In this document: in pieces, positions 5,408 to 6,825 of the stretch | Layout of the letters: the number at the start of each line of letters is the position of its first letter | How positions within the stretch are numbered: the first letter of the stretch is position 1 | From: JBLHGU01 sp047615875 | Lineage (GTDB): Bacteria; Pseudomonadota; Gammaproteobacteria; Arenicellales; CAJQKF01 | Assembly: GCA_047615875.1 (NCBI GenBank) | Contig: JBLHGU010000267.1 | Location: 1-6,825, forward strand | Length of the DNA stretch: 6,825 nt | Direction: 5' to 3' | Notes under the pieces: model-generated | What the model was told of the DNA's origin: nothing | The model's database searches: none | What the model saw: only the letters and a program-made list of their open reading frames with translations | Program-made: the position numbers and the translations under genes

Positions 5408-6484
5408 ATGAAACGATACCTTCATATCATTGCTTTAACTTTCCTGCTGCCAAGCTGTGCCCTTTTCGACCCATACCGTTCAGTCACCTATGATCAACGT
5501 GGTTCTTCCTGGCAATTTCAAGTTGATCCCGAGACTGCAGGTTATTCGGTTGAAAAACTGGCAGAAGTCGACGCTTATGTTGAAACTTTATCCACTGACG
5601 CAATTGTCGTTATTGTACGCGGCCGAGTTTTGTGGGAATACGGCGATACAACGCGGCTCAGCTACCTTGCTTCAGTCCGTAAAAGTATTCTCGCTATGTT
5701 GTATGGTAACTATGTGGAGAATGGCACTATTGATCTCGATTTAACTTTAGCTGATCTCGGAATGGATGATGTGCAGGGTTTGCTACCCATTGAAAAGCGT
5801 GCTGCGGTGAAAGATCTTATAGCTGCTCGTTCAGGAGTCTATCACCCGGCTTCGAATCCTGGCGGCAATCTGGCAGAGGCTCCGGTGCGTGGGTCGCAGG
5901 AGCCAGGCAGCTACTATTTGTATAGCAATTGGGATTTTAATGCCGCAGGCGCTGTGTTCGAACAGCTCACCGAAAAAAACATTTACGATGCGTTGGATAC
6001 AGATCTCGCCAGACCATTGGGGTTTGAGCATTGGAACCGCAGCCTCCACAGAAAAAATGGTGACACTTCTCGCTCTGTCAATAAAGCCTATCATATGGTG
6101 TTATCCACTCGTGATATGGCGAAACTCGGCGAGTTGATGCTGCAGGAGGGTAATTGGCAGGGTGTTCAATTGATTCCCAAAGACTGGGTCAAAACCATTA
6201 TATCGGTGGCGACACCTAGTGAAGAAATGAACCCTGAGTATCTCAGCTACGGTGAATTTGGCTTCGGTTACATGTGGTGGGTGTGGGATGGCGATCGGGT
6301 TGACTGTCTTTTCGAAGGTGGCTACACAGCCCGAGGTGCATACGGCCAATACATCACCGTAATTCCTAAGCTGAATATGGTTGTAGCGCACAAAACTGTG
6401 CCCCGCGATCGAACAAGTTGGAAAGAATATAAAGGAATATTGACTCGATTGGCTGCCTCACGAAAAGTGCCAATCTGTTCATGA
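5408..6484 (+). CDS. Serine hydrolase lipoprotein, beta-lactamase/penicillin-binding fold (class C-like)
   Basis: 358-residue secreted serine hydrolase of the class C beta-lactamase/DD-peptidase superfamily. ATG 5408 is chosen because it gives a lipoprotein signal MKRYLHIIALTFLLPSC with Cys17 as lipid anchor; the lipobox LPSC has an unusual Pro at -2. An earlier TTG (5378) would bury the signal. Motif 1 is SVRK (Ser89 nucleophile, Lys92), in the usual context YLASVRKSI. Motif 2 is YSN (172-174). The third motif, KTG in lactamases, is read here as HKT (328-330). These features fit esterases and peptidases of this fold better than a true beta-lactamase. It begins 57 bases after an attC and is probably the next cassette gene, though its own attC is not visible. 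The ribosome site is weak. Substrate unknown. Confidence 0.9.
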   Translation: MKRYLHIIALTFLLPSCALFDPYRSVTYDQRGSSWQFQVDPETAGYSVEKLAEVDAYVETLSTDAIVVIVRGRVLWEYGDTTRLSYLASVRKSILAMLYGNYVENGTIDLDLTLADLGMDDVQGLLPIEKRAAVKDLIAARSGVYHPASNPGGNLAEAPVRGSQEPGSYYLYSNWDFNAAGAVFEQLTEKNIYDALDTDLARPLGFEHWNRSLHRKNGDTSRSVNKAYHMVLSTRDMAKLGELMLQEGNWQGVQLIPKDWVKTIISVATPSEEMNPEYLSYGEFGFGYMWWVWDGDRVDCLFEGGYTARGAYGQYITVIPKLNMVVAHKTVPRDRTSWKEYKGILTRLAASRKVPICS

Positions 6485-6489
6485 TATAT

Positions 6490-6501
6490 CATTGTACAAT
6501 G
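6490..6501. other. Perfect 12-bp palindrome after the serine hydrolase
   Basis: CATTGTACAATG starts five bases after the stop codon. It could be a protein binding site or the base of a weak hairpin. It is not followed by T residues. GGGTAAC (6503-6509) next to it ends in the AAC of an attC left box but otherwise fits poorly. Confidence 0.35.
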
Positions 6502-6514
6502 AGGGTAACTGATT

Positions 6515-6825
6515 GATAGCGAGGTTGAGTCCTTTCTAAGCGGGATAGGAAGGGGTTTCTATCCCCTCCCTCCCACATCACCCAGCATGCGGGTCCGCAC
6601 TGGGCGATTACCAAAAGTGTCGGACCGTAGTCAGGCCAATGAATATTAAGCAAACCGTTGATATAGATTGTGGGCTTCACTATTCCATCGACGCGCCGGT
6701 TAACTCTTAAGACTGCCGTTCGGCTGCAACTGAGTACAGAGCTTGATGGGTGAATTCCTCTCCTGGCTTCAGGCCTTCGCTTCATCAAATATGAATCCAC
6801 TACTATGCCGTCTGCTGACTTCTAC
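6515..6825 (-). mobile_element. 3' part of a second group II intron (continues past the window)
   Basis: About 310 bases without a convincing protein on either strand. A 103-codon open frame here runs straight through the RNA-like structure and resembles spurious proteins predicted over such RNAs. On the minus strand the right-hand part leads into domain V and VI-like hairpins (6608-6542). The 3' end is probably near 6525-6535. The sequence upstream of domain V shows no maturase C-terminus within 217 bases, so the intron may be ORF-less here or carry its gene elsewhere. It differs from the first intron, so it is not a repeat of it. Confidence 0.5.
6542..6608 (-). ncRNA. Group II intron domain V and VI-like hairpins
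   Basis: Domain V candidate 6608-6577 (32 bases): ATCGCCCAG pairs with CTGGGTGAT (one G-T), then TGCG and CGCA close a GACC loop with a two-base bulge (TG) on the 3' side, the position expected for domain V. A CGC triad lies near the 5' side. Domain VI candidate 6565-6542: GGGATAG/CTATCCC around a 10-base loop. The order and spacing match the first intron. The loop is not a GNRA type, which lowers confidence. Confidence 0.55.

Noticed and set aside
6489..6800. 103-codon minus-strand open frame
   Set aside because: It runs through the domain V/VI-like hairpins and shows no protein family signal; better explained as structured RNA.
1..6825. CRISPR arrays, tRNA or rRNA genes
   Set aside because: No regularly spaced short repeats, cloverleaf or rRNA-like sequence was seen on reading.

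Overview
The window looks like accessory DNA from a gammaproteobacterium, possibly a marine or environmental one: a stretch of integron gene cassettes broken up by several kinds of mobile element. Three things support this. There are two near-identical REP-associated tyrosine transposase (RAYT, IS200/Y1 type) genes of a kind common in gammaproteobacteria. There are two attC-like recombination sites built to the same plan around a NUDIX gene. There are also remnants of one complete and one partial group II intron. No housekeeping gene is present, so the taxonomic call is loose.

Layout. Positions 1-505 hold the 3' part of RAYT copy 1, which is open in the window and ends in a terminal inverted repeat (TIR). 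Positions 554-1513 encode a multi-pass membrane protein of unknown function. Positions 1534-2440 hold RAYT copy 2, a pseudogene with a frameshift, two in-frame stops and a changed HUH motif. Its right TIR is split by a minus-strand group II intron (about 2442-4369) that carries an intact reverse transcriptase/maturase gene (2538-3887). The detached end of that TIR reappears at 4370-4377. Next comes a minus-strand fragment of a tyrosine recombinase (4402-4605). An attC site (4701-4784), a NUDIX hydrolase (4800-5291) and a second attC (5286-5351) together form one clear gene cassette. It is followed by a serine hydrolase lipoprotein (5408-6484). The right edge (about 6515-6825) looks like the 3' end of another minus-strand group II intron.

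How it fits together. The three complete plus-strand genes (membrane protein, NUDIX, serine hydrolase) share the orientation and short leaders expected of cassette genes. The membrane gene may be the first cassette, separated from its own attC (4701-4784) by about 3 kb of later insertions. Group II introns lie opposite to the cassette genes, as known for introns that invade attC sites or terminators. The points most worth checking are the intron sitting exactly inside a RAYT terminal repeat, the attC-like half-sites flanking the RAYT copies, and the mosaic identity between the two RAYT copies, which suggests gene conversion.
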